A stretch of 40,029 nucleotides of DNA from Rhizobium sp. AQ_MP (GCF_014237835.1 NZ_JACJVI010000025.1:1-40029), one strand, 5' to 3'. Counted from the stretch's first letter, positions 1 to 9,539 are shown. Numbers and translations are program-made. Notes: generated from the letters alone by a model not told the origin.

Positions 1-77
1 ATTGACCAGTGCATCAAGAGGCGAGGCTGTCGCATCTCTAACTGGCCCAACTGTCGCATTACTAAATAGCCCCTACA
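1..77. mobile_element. Probable insertion-sequence end (IS21-like?) abutting dusB
   Basis: The first 77 bases do not continue the dusB reading frame: an in-frame stop lies at 63-65, and recognisable DusB sequence starts only at about 78. The segment ends in ...TACA exactly at the junction, so read outward on the minus strand the element begins TGTAGGGG. The 9-mer CTGTCGCAT occurs twice, at 27-35 and 51-59, 24 bases apart. TG...CA ends plus repeated subterminal motifs are typical of IS21-family elements, but no transposase is visible and the family call is inference. A non-IS rearrangement or a chimeric join is possible. Confidence 0.45.
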
Positions 78-791
78 AACGGGGCCGATGTCATCGACAT
101 CAATATGGGCTGCCCGGCCAAGAAGGTCATCGGCGGCTATGCCGGCTCCGCCCTGATGCGCGAGCCGGATCATGCCCTGTCCTTGATCGAGGCAACGGTC
201 AAGGCCGTGAAGATCCCGGTGACTGTGAAGATGCGCCTCGGCTGGGACGAGATGTCCATCAATGCGCCTGAAATTGCATCTCGCGCGGAAGCGGCAGGCG
301 TGCAGCTGATCACCGTACACGGGCGCACCCGCATGCAGTTTTACGAAGGGCGTGCGAACTGGGATGCGATTGCCGCCGTCCGTGACGCAATCCGCATCCC
401 CTTGATCGCCAATGGCGACGTCGAGACGGTAGCCGACGCTGAGGAGATCCTGCGCCGCTCTGGAGCCGATGCCGTCATGGTCGGGCGCGGCTGCCAGGGC
501 AGACCCTGGCATGCTGGTGTGCTCGCGGGGCAAGATGGGCCAGCCGCGTCGGAAATTCCGAACCTCGTTGTCGAACACTACCGGGCCATGCTGGAGCATT
601 ACGGCGTTGAGGTCGGTGTTCGTCACGCCCGCAAACATTTGGGCTGGTATCTCGAGCGCTATGCGCCCGGTCTCGCACCGGATGCCAAGGCAGCCATCAT
701 GACATCGAAGAATGCCGAAGACGTGGCCAAGGCTCTGGAGCACTCGCTCGCAGCCGCTTTGGGTCCAGGCGCCAGACAGGAGGCCGCATGA
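78..791 (+). pseudogene. dusB: tRNA-dihydrouridine synthase DusB (NifR3), 5'-truncated
   Basis: This is the C-terminal 237 residues of DusB, the FMN enzyme that reduces uridine to dihydrouridine in tRNA. The retained part opens at NGADVIDINMGCPAKKV, which carries the catalytic cysteine in GCPAKK, and continues through the barrel motifs TVKMRLGW, TVHGRTR, IANGDV and MVGRGCQGRPW. Against the usual 320-330 residues, roughly the first 90 are missing, including the N-terminal strands of the FMN barrel. The lost front is replaced by unrelated sequence with a stop codon. An internal ATG at 105 could start a product, but it would lack the N-terminal half of the active site. The stop overlaps the ntrB start (ATGA). 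In relatives dusB leads the ntrBC operon, so the break may also remove the native promoter. If the window starts at a contig edge, the gene may be intact in some cells. Confidence 0.85.
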
Positions 792-1933
792 CGGCGAACG
801 ACAACGCGGGCATGAGTGGCAACGGCCTCGCCATGGCCGTGCTGAATGCGATCCAGAACCCGGTGGTGATGGTGGACGCCAACGGCCACATCGCCTTTGC
901 GAATTGGGAAGCGGAAGCGTTCTTTGGCGCAAGCGCCTCGCATCTCGCGCGCTATCGCATCTCCACCTTCATTCCCTTTGGTAGCCCGCTCCTGTCGCTG
1001 ATCGAGCAGGTGCGCGAACGCCGCGCGCCGGTCAACGAATACCGCGTCGATCTGAGCTCGCCGCGCCTAGGCCAGGAAAAGCTGGTCGATCTCTATGTCG
1101 CGCCGGTTCTGAGCCAGCCGGGCAATGTCGTGGTGGTCTTCCAGGAACGCTCGATGGCCGACAAGATCGATCGCCAGCTGACCCATCGTGCGGCGGCGCG
1201 CTCCGTGACCGGACTTGCCTCCATGCTGGCGCATGAAATCAAGAACCCGCTATCCGGCATCCGCGGCGCCGCGCAATTGCTTGAGACAGCGGTAACAGAT
1301 GAAGACAGGGCACTCACCCGCCTGATCTGCGACGAAACGGACCGCATCGTCTCGCTGGTCGATCGCATGGAGGTCTTCTCCGACGAGCGCCCGGTGGACC
1401 GTCAGTCGATCAACATCCACTCGGTGCTCGATCAGGTAAAGGCAGTGGCTAAGGCGGGATTCGCCCGCAACATCCGCATCACCGAAAACTACGACCCCTC
1501 GCTGCCGCCGGTCTTTGCTAACAGGGATCAACTGGTGCAGGTCTTCCTGAACCTGGTCAAGAATGCCTCTGAAGCCATTGGCGAGCGCTCGGATGGCGAG
1601 ATCCAGCTGACGACGGCCTATCGCCCGGGCATCCGGCTGTCGGTCGCCGGTTCTCGCGAAAAGATCTCGTTGCCGCTCGAATTCTGCGTCCATGACAACG
1701 GCCCGGGCGTGCCGTCCGATCTGCTGCCGCATCTCTTCGATCCGTTCATTACGACGAAGACAAATGGATCGGGCCTAGGCCTGGCGCTTGTCGCTAAGAT
1801 CATCGGCGCCCATGGCGGGATCGTTGAATGCGACAGCCAGACCAGCCGTACCACCTTTCGGGTCCTCATGCCCATGTCGAAAGACACGGCGCTGGAAGAT
1901 GCGCCCCCATCCACATCCACGGGAACGAACTGA
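788..1933 (+). CDS. ntrB: Nitrogen-regulation sensor histidine kinase NtrB (GlnL)
   Basis: A 381-residue cytosolic kinase that phosphorylates or dephosphorylates NtrC according to nitrogen status signalled by PII. It has no membrane segment. An N-terminal PAS domain (about 12-120) is followed by the phosphoacceptor helix LAHEIKNPLSGIRGA with His149. The ATP-binding domain shows NLVKNASEAIG (N box), DNGPGVP (G1), DPFITTK (F box) and GSGLGLA (G2). The start ATG overlaps the dusB stop and has a strong AGGAGG at 778-783. The stop overlaps the ntrC start (TGATG), so the pair is translationally coupled. Length and order match rhizobial NtrB closely. Confidence 0.96.
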   Translation: MTANDNAGMSGNGLAMAVLNAIQNPVVMVDANGHIAFANWEAEAFFGASASHLARYRISTFIPFGSPLLSLIEQVRERRAPVNEYRVDLSSPRLGQEKLVDLYVAPVLSQPGNVVVVFQERSMADKIDRQLTHRAAARSVTGLASMLAHEIKNPLSGIRGAAQLLETAVTDEDRALTRLICDETDRIVSLVDRMEVFSDERPVDRQSINIHSVLDQVKAVAKAGFARNIRITENYDPSLPPVFANRDQLVQVFLNLVKNASEAIGERSDGEIQLTTAYRPGIRLSVAGSREKISLPLEFCVHDNGPGVPSDLLPHLFDPFITTKTNGSGLGLALVAKIIGAHGGIVECDSQTSRTTFRVLMPMSKDTALEDAPPSTSTGTN

Positions 1934-3384
1934 TGACGGCCACGATCCTTGTTGCAGATGACGATGCTGCGATCCGCACGGTGCTGAACCAGGCGCTGAG
2001 CCGTGCGGGCTACGACGTCCGGATCACCTCCAATGCGGCAACCCTCTGGCGCTGGATTTCGGCAGGCGAGGGTGATCTCGTGGTCACCGATGTCGTGATG
2101 CCGGATGAGAATGCCTTCGATCTTCTGCCCCGCATCAAGAAGGCGCGGCCCGAACTGCCGGTGCTGGTCATGAGCGCCCAGAACACCTTCATGACGGCCA
2201 TCAAGGCGTCGGAAAAGGGGGCCTATGACTACCTGCCGAAACCCTTCGACCTGACCGAGCTGATCGCCATCATCGGCCGTGCCCTGTCGGAGCCGAAGAA
2301 GCGTCCGGCTCGTCTCGACGACGACATGCAGGACGGCATGCCGCTGGTCGGTCGCTCGGCAGCCATGCAGGAAATCTACCGCGTACTCGCCCGCCTGATG
2401 CAGACGGACCTGACGCTGATGATCACCGGCGAATCCGGCACGGGCAAGGAACTGGTCGCCAAAGCGCTGCATGACTATGGCAAGCGCCGCAATGGCCCCT
2501 TCGTCGCGATCAACATGGCAGCGATCCCGCGTGACCTGATCGAATCGGAACTCTTCGGCCACGAGAAGGGTGCCTTTACCGGCGCCCAGACCCGCTCGAC
2601 CGGGCGTTTCGAACAGGCGGAAGGCGGCACGCTCTTCCTCGATGAAATCGGCGATATGCCGATGGACGCCCAGACCCGTCTTCTGCGCGTTCTCCAGCAG
2701 GGTGAGTACACGACCGTCGGCGGCCGCACGCCGATCCGCACCGATGTGCGCATTGTCGCCGCGACCAACAAGGACCTGAAACAATCGATCAATCAGGGCC
2801 TGTTTCGCGAAGACCTCTACTATCGCCTAAACGTGGTGCCGCTGCGCCTCCCGCCGCTTCGTGATCGCGCCGAGGACATCCCCGATCTCGTTCGGCATTT
2901 CATCCAACAGGGCGAAAAAGAAGGTCTTGATTCCAAGCGCTTCGACCATGAGGCTTTGGAAGTCATGAAGGCCTATCCGTGGCCGGGCAATGTGCGTGAA
3001 CTGGAAAACGTCGTTCGCCGCCTGATGGCGCTTTATCCACAGGATGTGATCGCGCGCGAAATTGTCGAACAGGAACTCCGCTCCGACGTCGCCGACAGCC
3101 CGATCTCAAAAATCGGAATGCCGACGGGGACGATGACCATCTCGCAGGCGGTCGAGGAAAACATGCGCACATATTTCGCCTCCTTCGGCGATGCGCTTCC
3201 GCCGTCGGGCCTCTACGACCGGGTGTTGACCGAGATGGAGTATCCGTTGATCCTGGCCGCGCTGACCGCGACCCGCGGCAACCAGATCAAGGCCGCCGAT
3301 CTGCTTGGCCTCAATCGCAATACGCTGCGCAAGAAGATCCGCGAGCTCGGCGTCTCGGTTTACAGGAGCTCCCGTTCCGCTTGA
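1933..3384 (+). CDS. ntrC: Nitrogen-regulation response regulator NtrC (sigma-54 activator)
   Basis: A 483-residue enhancer-binding protein. The receiver domain has the acidic pocket ADDD near residue 8 and phospho-acceptor Asp53 in VVTDVVMPDE. The AAA+ domain has Walker A GESGTGKE, the sigma-54 contact loop GAFTGA, Walker B GGTLFLDEIGDMP and the arginine-finger region FREDLYYRLNV. The C-terminal Fis-type helix-turn-helix is IKAADLLGLNRNTLRKKI. The start was set at the ATG overlapping the ntrB stop, which gives the canonical MTATILVADD N-terminus; an in-frame upstream ATG at 1828 lies inside ntrB and would add 35 unrelated residues. It activates nitrogen-scavenging genes when phosphorylated by NtrB. 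Confidence 0.97.
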   Translation: MTATILVADDDAAIRTVLNQALSRAGYDVRITSNAATLWRWISAGEGDLVVTDVVMPDENAFDLLPRIKKARPELPVLVMSAQNTFMTAIKASEKGAYDYLPKPFDLTELIAIIGRALSEPKKRPARLDDDMQDGMPLVGRSAAMQEIYRVLARLMQTDLTLMITGESGTGKELVAKALHDYGKRRNGPFVAINMAAIPRDLIESELFGHEKGAFTGAQTRSTGRFEQAEGGTLFLDEIGDMPMDAQTRLLRVLQQGEYTTVGGRTPIRTDVRIVAATNKDLKQSINQGLFREDLYYRLNVVPLRLPPLRDRAEDIPDLVRHFIQQGEKEGLDSKRFDHEALEVMKAYPWPGNVRELENVVRRLMALYPQDVIAREIVEQELRSDVADSPISKIGMPTGTMTISQAVEENMRTYFASFGDALPPSGLYDRVLTEMEYPLILAALTATRGNQIKAADLLGLNRNTLRKKIRELGVSVYRSSRSA

Positions 3385-3559
3385 CATTGATGGAACGGCC
3401 GTTGCAATTTCGCCACATTGCGTTGCTCAAAAGCCACGTTGCATCCTGATCCGTCTGCATATGCGGGTCCGGACGGCGGATTATTTGATCAGCAGAGGCG
3501 ACGACGATCCAGAGACCGTCGCGTCAATGAGATCCGATCGAGCGGATCCGGGGGAAAGC

Positions 3560-5827
3560 ATGGCAAGCGTGAAGAACGCCGCCGCAGCAGATATCGACAC
3601 GGCACTGGCACAGGACCGGCGTGCGTCTTTTGCGATGCCTGGCTTGCTGCTGGCCGGTGGAGCTCTTCTGTGCGCCTCGCTCACCCTGCCGATCCTGCTC
3701 GGCCTGACCCCGATCGAGCCGACCTCGCAAGTGCTCGTTGCCTCGGCCGTGATCAACTCGCTGTTCATCGTGGGACTGATGTTCCTGATCGGACGCGAGG
3801 TGATGCGTCTCTTTAAGGCTCGCAACCGTGGGCGCGCCGCTGCGCGTCTGCATGTGCGGATCGTGGCGCTATTTTCGATCATCGCGATCACCCCGGCCAT
3901 CCTGGTCGCGATTTTTGCCTCGATCACCTTGAATGTGGGCCTCGATCGCTGGTTCTCGCTCCGGACCCAGTCAATCGTCTCGTCTTCCATGAATGTCGCC
4001 CAGGCCTACATGCTGGAGAGTGCGAGCTATCTCCAGGGCCAGACGATCTCGATGGCGAACGACCTCGAACGTAACCGTGCGCTCTTTTATCTCGACCGCA
4101 AGGGTTTCGTGGACCTGATGACCCGCCAGGCCCGGGGCCGTGGCATGCTCGGTGCCTTTCTGGTTCGCGAAGACGGCTCGCCAATTACGCAGGCTGATAT
4201 TGAAACCGACAAGCCGCTCCCGGCAATTCCCCGCGACGCCCTCGGTAGCGCTGCCGCCGGCCAGCCGACTTTGATTCCCCCGGGTGTGACGAACCTCGTC
4301 GGGGCCATCATCAAGCTTGAGAGCATCTCTGGTACCTATCTCTACACGATCCGCGCCGTTGATCCGAAGGTCATGCAGGCCATGCGCCTGATGGAGGAGA
4401 ACACCGCGGAATATCAGTCGATGGAAGACGGCCGCACGACGCTGCAGATCGCCTTTGCCATCCTCTATCTCGGCTTTGCCCTGATCGTTCTCCTGGCCGC
4501 CATCTGGACGGCGATTGCCGTAGCCGACCGCATCGTCCGGCCGATCCGGCTTCTGATCGGTGCGGCTGATAGCATTGCCTCGGGCAATCTCAACGTATTG
4601 GTGCCCGTCCGCGCAGCGGACGGTGACGTCGGCAGCCTGTCGCGCACCTTCAACAAGATGGTCTCGCAGATCCGCTCGCAGCGCGACGAGATCCTCGAAG
4701 CCAAGGACGAGGTCGACGATCGCCGTCGCTTCATCGAGGCGGTTCTGTCCGGCGTGACCGCAGCCGTCATCGGCGTCGAGGACGATGGTGTGATCACCAT
4801 TGTCAATCCCTCGGCCGAGTACTTCCTGGCGCTTCCGAGTGACCAGCTGATCGGCCAGAAACTGGCCCTGGTGGCCCCCGAGGTGGATGGCGTTCTGGCA
4901 GAAGCCGCCGTTCGCCATCGCGGGGGATACCGTGAGCAGATCAACATGATCCGGGGCGGCAAGGAACGGACGCTCAACGTTCAGGTCACCCGGGAGGAAA
5001 CCCGCGGTTCTGTCGATTCCTATGTCATCACGCTCGACGACATCACCGATCTCGTGGTCGCGCAGCGCTCGACCGCCTGGGCGGATGTGGCGCGGCGCAT
5101 CGCCCACGAAATCAAGAATCCGCTGACCCCGATCCAGCTCTCCGCCGAACGTCTCAAACGTCGTTACGGCAAGCAGATTGCCGAGGATGACAAGGCTGTC
5201 TTCAACCAGTGCACCGATACCATCGTGCGCCAGGTGGAGGATATCGGCCGCATGGTCGATGAGTTCTCCGCCTTCGCGCGTATGCCCAAGCCGACCAAGC
5301 AGCGTTCAGACCTGCGCGAGATCCTGACGGATGCCGTATTCCTGCGCGAGATCGGCAGCGCTGAGGTAGAGTTCCAGCGCGATTTCGGCAGCGAGCCGCT
5401 CGAAGGCAACTTTGACGCACGCATGCTGGCACAGGCGGTCGGCAATATCGTCAAGAATGCCGTCGAATCGATCGAAGCCGTGCCGAAGGAAGAACTTGGC
5501 GAAGGCGGCAGGATCCTCATCCGCTCTTCCTTCGACCGTGAACACGACCGCTTCGTTGTCGATGTCATCGACAACGGCCGTGGTCTGCCCACCGAGAACC
5601 GCCACCGGATTCTCGAACCCTACATGACGATGCGCGAGAAGGGCACCGGCCTCGGGCTCGCGATCGTCAAGAAAATCATTGAAGAGCATGGCGGGCAGCT
5701 TGAGCTCCACGATGCTCCGGCGGATTTCGACCGGGGTAGAGGCGCGATGATCCGCATCATCCTGCCACGGGCGGAAGCCCCCGCCATCGAGACTGAAAGT
5801 GACAAGGAAAAGGTCTATGGCCTCTGA
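3560..5827 (+). CDS. ntrY: Nitrogen/redox sensor histidine kinase NtrY
   Basis: A 755-residue membrane kinase. Three hydrophobic segments fall near residues 27-49, 58-80 and 100-122, and a fourth near 295-317, enclosing a periplasmic sensing region of about 170 residues. After the last segment come a HAMP linker (VADRIVRPIRLLIGAADSIA), a PAS domain (from about 385), the phosphoacceptor helix ARRIAHEIKNPLTPIQ with His516, and an ATPase domain with NIVKNAVESIEA, DNGRGLP and GTGLGLAIV. The start at 3560 follows GGGGGAAAGC; the frame is open further upstream into the ntrC end, but those codons are not family-like. It overlaps ntrX by 11 bases, so the two are coupled. The 175-base gap after ntrC can hold its own promoter, though none is clear by eye. 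Confidence 0.95.
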   Translation: MASVKNAAAADIDTALAQDRRASFAMPGLLLAGGALLCASLTLPILLGLTPIEPTSQVLVASAVINSLFIVGLMFLIGREVMRLFKARNRGRAAARLHVRIVALFSIIAITPAILVAIFASITLNVGLDRWFSLRTQSIVSSSMNVAQAYMLESASYLQGQTISMANDLERNRALFYLDRKGFVDLMTRQARGRGMLGAFLVREDGSPITQADIETDKPLPAIPRDALGSAAAGQPTLIPPGVTNLVGAIIKLESISGTYLYTIRAVDPKVMQAMRLMEENTAEYQSMEDGRTTLQIAFAILYLGFALIVLLAAIWTAIAVADRIVRPIRLLIGAADSIASGNLNVLVPVRAADGDVGSLSRTFNKMVSQIRSQRDEILEAKDEVDDRRRFIEAVLSGVTAAVIGVEDDGVITIVNPSAEYFLALPSDQLIGQKLALVAPEVDGVLAEAAVRHRGGYREQINMIRGGKERTLNVQVTREETRGSVDSYVITLDDITDLVVAQRSTAWADVARRIAHEIKNPLTPIQLSAERLKRRYGKQIAEDDKAVFNQCTDTIVRQVEDIGRMVDEFSAFARMPKPTKQRSDLREILTDAVFLREIGSAEVEFQRDFGSEPLEGNFDARMLAQAVGNIVKNAVESIEAVPKEELGEGGRILIRSSFDREHDRFVVDVIDNGRGLPTENRHRILEPYMTMREKGTGLGLAIVKKIIEEHGGQLELHDAPADFDRGRGAMIRIILPRAEAPAIETESDKEKVYGL

Positions 5828-7181
5828 TATTCTGGTAGTCGATGACGAAGAGGACATTCGCGAGATCGTCTCCGGCATTTTGAGCGACGAGGGGCACGAG
5901 ACCCGCACCGCGCATGATGCCGACAGTGCCCTGGCTGCCATTTCTGATCGTGTCCCCCGTCTGGTCTTCCTCGATATCTGGATGCAGGGCAGCCGCCTGG
6001 ATGGATTGTCTTTGCTCGACGAGATCAAGACGCGCCACCCAGACCTCCCCGTGGTGATGATCTCCGGTCACGGCAACATCGAGACTGCCGTCTCCGCGAT
6101 CAAAAGGGGTGCCTTCGATTTCATCGAAAAGCCTTTCAAGGCTGACCGCCTGATCCTGATTGCCGAGCGCGCGCTGGAAAACTCCAAGCTGAAGCGCGAG
6201 GTCTCCGAGCTGAAGCGCCGTACCGGCGATGCTATCGAGTTGATCGGCACGTCGGTTGCGGTTTCGCAGCTGCGCCAGACCATCGAGAAGGTGGCGCCGA
6301 CCAACAGTCGCATCATGATCTTTGGTCCTTCCGGTTCCGGCAAGGAACTCGTCGCCCGCATGATCCACAAGCGGTCCGCCCGCTCGGCCGGCCCCTTCGT
6401 CTCGCTGAATGCCGCCGCCATCACGCCCGACCGTATGGAAATGGCGCTGTTCGGCACCGAGGGAACGCCCGGCCAGCCACGCCGCATCGGCGCGCTTGAG
6501 GAAGCCCATCGTGGCATACTGTACCTCGACGAGATCGGCGAAATGCCGCGTGAAACGCAGAACAAGATCCTTCGTGTGCTCGTCGAGCAGCAGTTCGAAC
6601 GCGTCGGAGGATCGAAGCGGGTGAAGGTCGATGTGCGCATCATCTCCTCCAGCGCCTACAACCTCGAGAGCCTGATCGCCGAGGGCCGGTTTCGCGAAGA
6701 TCTTTTCCACCGTCTGGCCGTGGTACCCGTCAAGGTCCCCGCGCTGGCAGAGCGCCGAGAGGACATTCCCTTCCTCGTCGACATGTTCATGCGCCAGATC
6801 TCCGAACAGGCGGGCATTCGCCAGCGCAAGATCGGCGACGACGCGATGGCCGTGCTGCAGGCCAATGACTGGCCCGGCAATATCCGCCAGCTGCGCAACA
6901 ACATCGAACGCCTGATGATCCTCGCTCAGGGCGACAGCCCGGAGACGCCGATCAGCGCCGAAATGCTGCCGCAGGACCTGTCGGACATGCTGCCGAAGGT
7001 CTCCGCGAGCAACGACACCCACATCATGACCCTGCCTTTGCGCGAGGCCCGGGAAATGTTCGAACGCGATTATCTGATCGCTCAGATCAATCGTTTCGGC
7101 GGCAATATCTCACGCACGGCGGAATTCGTTGGTATGGAACGCTCGGCCCTCCATCGCAAACTGAAGTCGCTTGGCGTATAA
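5817..7181 (+). CDS. ntrX: Response regulator NtrX (degenerate sigma-54 loop)
   Basis: A 454-residue partner of NtrY. The receiver domain carries VVDDEED at the start and phospho-acceptor Asp53 in VFLDIWMQG. The AAA+ domain keeps Walker A GPSGSGKE and Walker B GILYLDEIGEMP. Where NtrC has FGHEKGAFTGA, this protein reads FGTEGTPGQPRR, so the GAFTGA loop that contacts sigma-54 is absent. Such loss is known for alphaproteobacterial NtrX and implies regulation without classical sigma-54 remodelling. The C-terminal helix-turn-helix is GNISRTAEFVGMERSALHRK. The start lies inside the ntrY end, after AAGG. NtrYX is linked to nitrate/nitrite use, redox and envelope control in relatives. Confidence 0.95.
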   Translation: MASDILVVDDEEDIREIVSGILSDEGHETRTAHDADSALAAISDRVPRLVFLDIWMQGSRLDGLSLLDEIKTRHPDLPVVMISGHGNIETAVSAIKRGAFDFIEKPFKADRLILIAERALENSKLKREVSELKRRTGDAIELIGTSVAVSQLRQTIEKVAPTNSRIMIFGPSGSGKELVARMIHKRSARSAGPFVSLNAAAITPDRMEMALFGTEGTPGQPRRIGALEEAHRGILYLDEIGEMPRETQNKILRVLVEQQFERVGGSKRVKVDVRIISSSAYNLESLIAEGRFREDLFHRLAVVPVKVPALAERREDIPFLVDMFMRQISEQAGIRQRKIGDDAMAVLQANDWPGNIRQLRNNIERLMILAQGDSPETPISAEMLPQDLSDMLPKVSASNDTHIMTLPLREAREMFERDYLIAQINRFGGNISRTAEFVGMERSALHRKLKSLGV

Positions 7182-7230
7182 GCGGGCGAAACAGAATCGG
7201 TAGATCCGGACCTGGGGCGGGAAGCATCGA

Positions 7231-8607
7231 ATGAAAGTCATTATCTGCGGCGCGGGTCAGGTCGGTTACGGTATCGCCGAGCGCCTGTCCCAGGAGGGCA
7301 ATGATGTCTCTGTCATCGACACCTCCGCCTCGCTCGTCTCCCACATCACCGAGACGCTCGATGTGAGCGGCTATGTCGGCCACGGCGCCCATCCGGATGT
7401 GCTGGCGCGCGCCGGTGCCGACCAGGCCGAAATGCTGATCGCCGTCACGCTGTATGACGAGATCAACATGACCGCCTGTCAGGTCGCGCACTCGCTGTTC
7501 AACGTGCCGACCAAGATCGCCCGTATCCGGTCTCAGAACTATCTCAAGCCGGAATATTCCGATCTTTTCAGCCGCGAAAACCTGCCGATCGATGTGACGA
7601 TTTCACCGGAGATCGAGGTCGGCAAGATGGTGCTGCGCCGCATCTCCTTTCCCGGCGCCACCGATATCGTCCGCTTCGCCGATGACCACATCGCCATGCT
7701 CGCCATCGAATGCATGGAGGATTGCCCGGTCGTCGACACGCCGCTCAACCAGCTGAGCGAACTCTTCCCCGATCTCATGGCGACCGTCTGTGCGATCTGG
7801 CGAAATGGGAAGCTGATGGTCGCACGGTCGCAGGATCATCTGCTGGTCGGGGACCTCGCCTATGTCATCTGCCAGCGGGATCACGCGCGCCGCACGCTTG
7901 GCCTCTTCGGTCACGAGGAGCAGGAGGCGGGTCGCATTGTCATCGCCGGCGGGGGCAATATCGGCTACTATGTCGCCCGCGCGCTTGAACAGATGCAGCC
8001 GAAGACCCGCCTGAAGATCATTGAAAATGACCGTGAACGGGCGCTTTCCGTCTCGGACCAGTTGAAGGACGGCGTTGTGCTGCACGGCTCCGCACTCGAC
8101 CAGAACATTCTCCAGCAGGCCGACATCCAGGATGCCGACCTCATGGTGACGCTGACCAACAACGACCAGACCAATATCCTGAGTGCTGCCATGGCAAAGC
8201 GCCTCGGCTGCAAGTCGGGTATGGCGCTGATCAACAGCCCGTCCTTCCATGACCTGGCCACCTCGATCGGCATCGATGCACATATCAACCCGCGTGCCGT
8301 GACGATTTCTCGCGTACTTCAGCACGTGCGCAAGGGCCGTATCCGCGCCGTCTACGCTGTGCAGAAGGGCAAGGCAGAGGTCATCGAGGCTGAAGCGTTG
8401 GAGACCTCTCCGCTGGTCGGCAAGCCATTTCGTGAGCTGGAACTTCCGCCCGGCCTGCGCGTCGGGGCCATTCTGCGCGACAAGACGGTGATTCGCCCCA
8501 ATGGCGACACGAAGATCAAGGCCAAGGATCGCGTTGTCCTTTTCGCGGCCGCCGATGCCGTCCGCCATGTCGAGCAGCTGTTCCGCGTTTCGATCCAGTA
8601 TTTCTGA
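7231..8607 (+). CDS. trkA: Trk potassium-uptake regulatory subunit TrkA
   Basis: A 458-residue peripheral membrane protein that gates TrkH/TrkG potassium channels through NAD(H) binding. It is built from two RCK halves, each with a Rossmann loop: IICGAGQVGYGIAERL at the N-terminus and IVIAGGGNIGYYVARAL near residue 235. Each is followed by a TrkA-C domain; the last ends in a beta-rich segment (KAKDRVVLFA). A GGGAAG ribosome-binding site precedes the ATG. No TrkH/G gene is in the window. Its place between ntrX and the D-amino-acid transaminase gene is the standard rhizobial arrangement. Confidence 0.95.
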   Translation: MKVIICGAGQVGYGIAERLSQEGNDVSVIDTSASLVSHITETLDVSGYVGHGAHPDVLARAGADQAEMLIAVTLYDEINMTACQVAHSLFNVPTKIARIRSQNYLKPEYSDLFSRENLPIDVTISPEIEVGKMVLRRISFPGATDIVRFADDHIAMLAIECMEDCPVVDTPLNQLSELFPDLMATVCAIWRNGKLMVARSQDHLLVGDLAYVICQRDHARRTLGLFGHEEQEAGRIVIAGGGNIGYYVARALEQMQPKTRLKIIENDRERALSVSDQLKDGVVLHGSALDQNILQQADIQDADLMVTLTNNDQTNILSAAMAKRLGCKSGMALINSPSFHDLATSIGIDAHINPRAVTISRVLQHVRKGRIRAVYAVQKGKAEVIEAEALETSPLVGKPFRELELPPGLRVGAILRDKTVIRPNGDTKIKAKDRVVLFAAADAVRHVEQLFRVSIQYF

Positions 8608-8621
8608 AGGTCCAGATCCCC

Positions 8622-9485
8622 ATGCCCCGCATCGCCTATGTCAATGGCCGCTATCTGCCGCATTCCGAGGCGGGTGTTCATATCGAGGATCGCGGTTACC
8701 AGTTTGCCGATGGCGTCTATGAGGTCTGCGAGATCCGCCACGGCATGATCGTCGATCTGACTCGCCATCTCGATCGGCTCGACCGCTCGCTGTCGGAGCT
8801 TCAGATGAAGAGTCCGATGAGCCGTGCGGCGCTGACCCAGGTGATCCGGGAAGTGGCTCGCCGCAACCGCGTCAAGAACGGTCTTTTCTACCTGCAGGTC
8901 ACCCGGGGTGTGGCCAGGCGCGATCATGTCTATCCCTCGGCCGATACTCCGCCGAGCCTGGTGATCACGGCGAAGATCACCGATCCCGCTGTGATCGCGA
9001 AAAAGAACGAGATTGGTTTGAAGGCGATCACCCTTCCGGACAACCGCTGGGATCGGGTGGACATCAAGACCGTCGGCCTTCTGCCCAATGCCATGGCACG
9101 GCAGGCGGCGAAGGAAAAGGGCGCCCAGGAGGCGATCTATGTCGACGCGCGCGGCATGGTGACGGAGGGAGCGGCGACCAATGTCTGGATTGTCGACAAG
9201 GATGGCGTGCTCGTCACCCGTCCGGCCGAGCACGGCATTCTGCGTGGTGTCACCCGAACCGGCCTGATGGATGTAACGGCCAAAATTGGGATCAAGGTGG
9301 AGGAGCGCGAGTTCTCCCGCGATGAGATGCTCTCTGCCCGGGAGGTCTTCATCACGGCGGCAACCAGTATCTGCTTCCCGATTGTCGAAATCGATGGCCA
9401 GCCGATCGGCAATGGCCATCCCGGCGCCATGGCCGAGCGCATCCGTTCGTCCTTTTTCGACGTTGCGGAAAAGACGGTGATTTGA
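8622..9485 (+). CDS. dat: D-amino-acid transaminase (class IV, PLP)
   Basis: A 287-residue fold-type IV aminotransferase. It opens with the family signature YVNGRYLPHSEAGVHIEDRG. The Schiff-base lysine is Lys149 in RVDIKTVGLLPN, and the phosphate/cofactor-binding glutamate lies in VTEGAATNVWIV. HGILRGVTR is the usual distal signature. It should exchange amino groups between D-alanine/D-glutamate and 2-oxo acids in the cytosol, feeding peptidoglycan precursors. Branched-chain aminotransferases share the fold, but length and the DNRWDRVDIKT segment favour the D-specific class. It follows trkA by 14 bases and is probably co-transcribed. Confidence 0.88.
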   Translation: MPRIAYVNGRYLPHSEAGVHIEDRGYQFADGVYEVCEIRHGMIVDLTRHLDRLDRSLSELQMKSPMSRAALTQVIREVARRNRVKNGLFYLQVTRGVARRDHVYPSADTPPSLVITAKITDPAVIAKKNEIGLKAITLPDNRWDRVDIKTVGLLPNAMARQAAKEKGAQEAIYVDARGMVTEGAATNVWIVDKDGVLVTRPAEHGILRGVTRTGLMDVTAKIGIKVEEREFSRDEMLSAREVFITAATSICFPIVEIDGQPIGNGHPGAMAERIRSSFFDVAEKTVI

Positions 9486-9527
9486 TACCACCTCTTTTCG
9501 GCGGAGGGGCGAGGGGCCAATTGCCCG

Positions 9528-9539
9528 AGCTGATCAGCT
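9528..9539. promoter_or_regulatory. Palindrome in hfq upstream region
   Basis: A perfect 12-base palindrome, AGCTGATCAGCT, sits in the 112-base gap between dat and hfq, about 60 bases before the hfq start. Short palindromes of this kind arise often by chance, and I know of no regulator with this site. It is listed only because it falls in the likely hfq promoter region. Confidence 0.15.
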
